Part shown: positions 62,397-64,000 of the stretch, piece by piece
How the letters are laid out: each line of letters opens with the position of its first letter
Numbering within the stretch: position 1 is the stretch's first letter
NCBI GenBank assembly: GCA_937958265.1
Contig: CALGNX010000005.1
Location: 84,202 to 148,201 of the forward strand
Source: an uncultured Algibacter sp.
GTDB taxonomy: Bacteria; Bacteroidota; Bacteroidia; Flavobacteriales; Flavobacteriaceae
Length of the DNA stretch: 64,000 nt
Reading direction: 5' to 3'
The notes under the pieces: model-generated
What the model saw: the letters and a program-made list of their open reading frames with translations, nothing else
Databases searched by the model: none
What the model was told of the DNA's origin: nothing
Position numbers and translations under genes: made by a program

Positions 62397-63647
62397 TTAA
62401 TCTATTTTTTTGAATATTACACAAGCATTGTGTCCACCAAAGCCAAATGTATTACTCATAGCTACTTTTACATCGCGTTTTTGAGCCTTGTTTAAAGTTA
62501 AATTTAATTCAGGATCAATGTTTTCATCTGCTGTTGTATGGTTAATAGTTGGAGGTACAATACCATGTTCTATAGCCAGTATAACAGAAATAGCCTCTAT
62601 GGCTCCTGCAGCACCTAAAAGGTGTCCTGTCATCGATTTTGTTGAATTTATATTTATATTTTTTGCATGGCTTCCAAAAACTTCTGTAATAGCTTTAAGT
62701 TCTGCAACATCGCCTAAAGGTGTTGATGTACCGTGTGTATTAATATGGTCTACATCTTCCGGTTTTAGGCCTGCATTCTCTAAGCAATTTTTCATAACTG
62801 CTATAACTCCAAGTCCGTCTGGATGTGGCGCTGTCATATGGTATGCATCAGAAGATAAACCACCTCCAATACATTCTGCATAAATTTTAGCACCTCTTGC
62901 TTTTGCATGCTCATATTCCTCTAGAATAAGCGCTCCTGCACCTTCCCCTAAAACAAAACCATCTCTTGTTCCATCAAATGGACGCGAGGCAGTTTTAGGG
63001 TCTTCATTTCTAGTAGATAGTGCATGCATAGCGTTAAAACCACCCATGCCAGCAATAGTTACAGCAGCTTCACTACCACCAGTAACAACCACATCTGTAT
63101 GTCCTAAACGTATAGAGTTTAAAGCATCAAACATAGCATTAGCTGAGGATGCGCAGGCAGAAACGGTTGTGTAATTAGGCCCCATAAAACCATGTTTTAT
63201 GGAAATATTACCAGGTGCGATATCTGCAATCATTTTAGGAATAAAAAATGGGTTAAACCGCGGTGTCCCATCACCGGAAGCAAAGTTTAAAACTTCGTTC
63301 TGGAAGGTTTCTAATCCGCCTATACCTGCACCCCAAATTACTCCAACCCTAAGTTTGTTTACCCGATCTAAGTCTAGTTTAGAGTCCAAAATAGCCTCGT
63401 CTGCAGCTACCATAGCATACTGCGCAAACTTATCCATTCTACGAGATTCTTTTCTATCAATAAAGTCGGTTACTTTAAAGTTTTTTAATTCGCAAGCAAA
63501 TTTAGTTTTAAACTTTTCAGTATCGTAATATGTTATTGGGGCAGCCCCACTTTTACCACTAATTAAACCATCCCAAAATTCTTCTTTGGTATTGCCAATT
63601 GGTGTTAAAGCGCCTAATCCTGTGACTACAACTCGCTTTAATTCCAT
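62397..63647 (-). CDS. fabF: Beta-ketoacyl-ACP synthase II
   Basis: 416 residues, normal length. It condenses malonyl-ACP with acyl-ACP in fatty acid elongation. VVVTGLGALTPIGNTKEEF at the N-terminus, VSACASSANAMFDAL near 160 with the catalytic Cys, NTHGTSTPLGD near 303 with His, NSTKSMTGHLLGAAGA near 335 with Lys/His. It follows acpP by 21 bp, a common arrangement, and is followed by rnc. Confidence 0.97.
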   Translation of the reverse strand: MELKRVVVTGLGALTPIGNTKEEFWDGLISGKSGAAPITYYDTEKFKTKFACELKNFKVTDFIDRKESRRMDKFAQYAMVAADEAILDSKLDLDRVNKLRVGVIWGAGIGGLETFQNEVLNFASGDGTPRFNPFFIPKMIADIAPGNISIKHGFMGPNYTTVSACASSANAMFDALNSIRLGHTDVVVTGGSEAAVTIAGMGGFNAMHALSTRNEDPKTASRPFDGTRDGFVLGEGAGALILEEYEHAKARGAKIYAECIGGGLSSDAYHMTAPHPDGLGVIAVMKNCLENAGLKPEDVDHINTHGTSTPLGDVAELKAITEVFGSHAKNININSTKSMTGHLLGAAGAIEAISVILAIEHGIVPPTINHTTADENIDPELNLTLNKAQKRDVKVAMSNTFGFGGHNACVIFKKID

Positions 63648-63668
63648 AAATTAATGCTTATTTACTTC

Positions 63669-63902
63669 TTATTTAGCTTCTTCTATATAAGAGATAGCTT
63701 GACCAACTGTTGCGATATTTTCCGCTTGGTCGTCTGGTATTTGAATATCGAATTCTTTTTCGAACTCCATAATTAATTCCACAGTGTCTAAAGAGTCTGC
63801 TCCTAAATCGTTTGTGAAGCTAGCTTCAGTAACAACTTCGTTCTCATCTACTCCTAATTTGTCCACGATAATCGCTTTTACTCTTGATGCAATGTCTGAC
63901 AT
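63669..63902 (-). CDS. acpP: Acyl carrier protein
   Basis: 77 residues. [19 protein letters not shown] contains the DSL motif whose Ser carries 4'-phosphopantetheine. The acidic helices [16 protein letters not shown] complete the fold. It carries acyl chains for fatty acid synthesis in the cytoplasm. First gene of the acpP-fabF-rnc unit; the last 98 bases of the window are its upstream region. Confidence 0.97.
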   Translation of the reverse strand: MSDIASRVKAIIVDKLGVDENEVVTEASFTNDLGADSLDTVELIMEFEKEFDIQIPDDQAENIATVGQAISYIEEAK

Positions 63903-64000
63903 AATCTTTTAATTTAAATGTTTTAATTAGTTGGCAATAATAAAAAACTTTATTTTATAATACACTTTTAAGTTAAAAATGTGTCGGTAATTTACTAAAA

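Noticed and set aside
1..64000. CRISPR array, insertion sequence, prophage or rRNA operon
   Set aside because: No direct-repeat arrays, transposase, integrase, phage structural genes or rRNA sequence were seen on reading either strand.

Overview
The window is chromosomal DNA of a low-GC member of the Flavobacteriaceae (Bacteroidota); I cannot name the genus. Support: many TAnnTTTG-type promoter elements, weak ribosome-binding sites, families typical of flavobacteria (DUF4254, DUF4837, DUF4175, DUF6427/DUF6341-like, DUF6909-like, GIN-domain DUF2807, OmpH lipoprotein), an Asp in place of the last metal-binding His of YbeY, and a decayed type IX secretion C-terminal signal. No insertion sequence, prophage, CRISPR array or rRNA was seen. 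There is one tRNA, tRNA-Cys(GCA).
Layout. 0-6 kb: 3' end of a PaaE-like ferredoxin reductase, a GT9 heptosyltransferase-like gene with a DUF4254 gene, two small membrane-protein genes and purD. 6-9.6 kb: a plus-strand module (CapK-like adenylate-forming enzyme, WecB, GT4). 9.6-29.1 kb: a long minus-strand surface-polysaccharide locus. In transcription order it holds two Wzz-like proteins, dTDP-L-rhamnose genes rfbBACD, a sialic-acid-type module (NeuB core, NeuA fused to a KdsC-like phosphatase), Wzx flippase, Wzy-like protein, a sialyltransferase-like enzyme, O-acyltransferase, second Wzy-like protein, GT4, an epimerase, Gmd and Rmd (GDP-D-rhamnose), UDP-xylose synthase and the initiating phosphoglycosyltransferase. 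Genes in the middle are packed with 1-17 bp overlaps, as expected of one transcript making a Wzx/Wzy-type glycan.
29-41.7 kb: housekeeping and envelope genes (DUF6909-like/nucleosidase-like protein, GH3-family enzyme, M23 peptidase, TatA, DUF4837, LysM lytic transglycosylase, pgk, holB, OmpH). 42-64 kb: mnmG, ybeY, a large DUF4175 protein, gltX, an SPFH protein, glnS, folB, tRNA-Cys, rnr, rpiB, elaA, rnc, fabF, acpP.
The most notable non-coding signals are two ParB-box (parS)-like palindromes flanking mnmG, a 716-bp gene-free AT-rich region between divergent rnr and rpiB with repeated TTATTAACA and one TTATTCACA (candidate replication origin), and an intrinsic-terminator-shaped hairpin inside the first codons of rnc just after fabF. 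The first two suggest that this end of the window is origin-proximal; the predominance of minus-strand genes to the left agrees with that.
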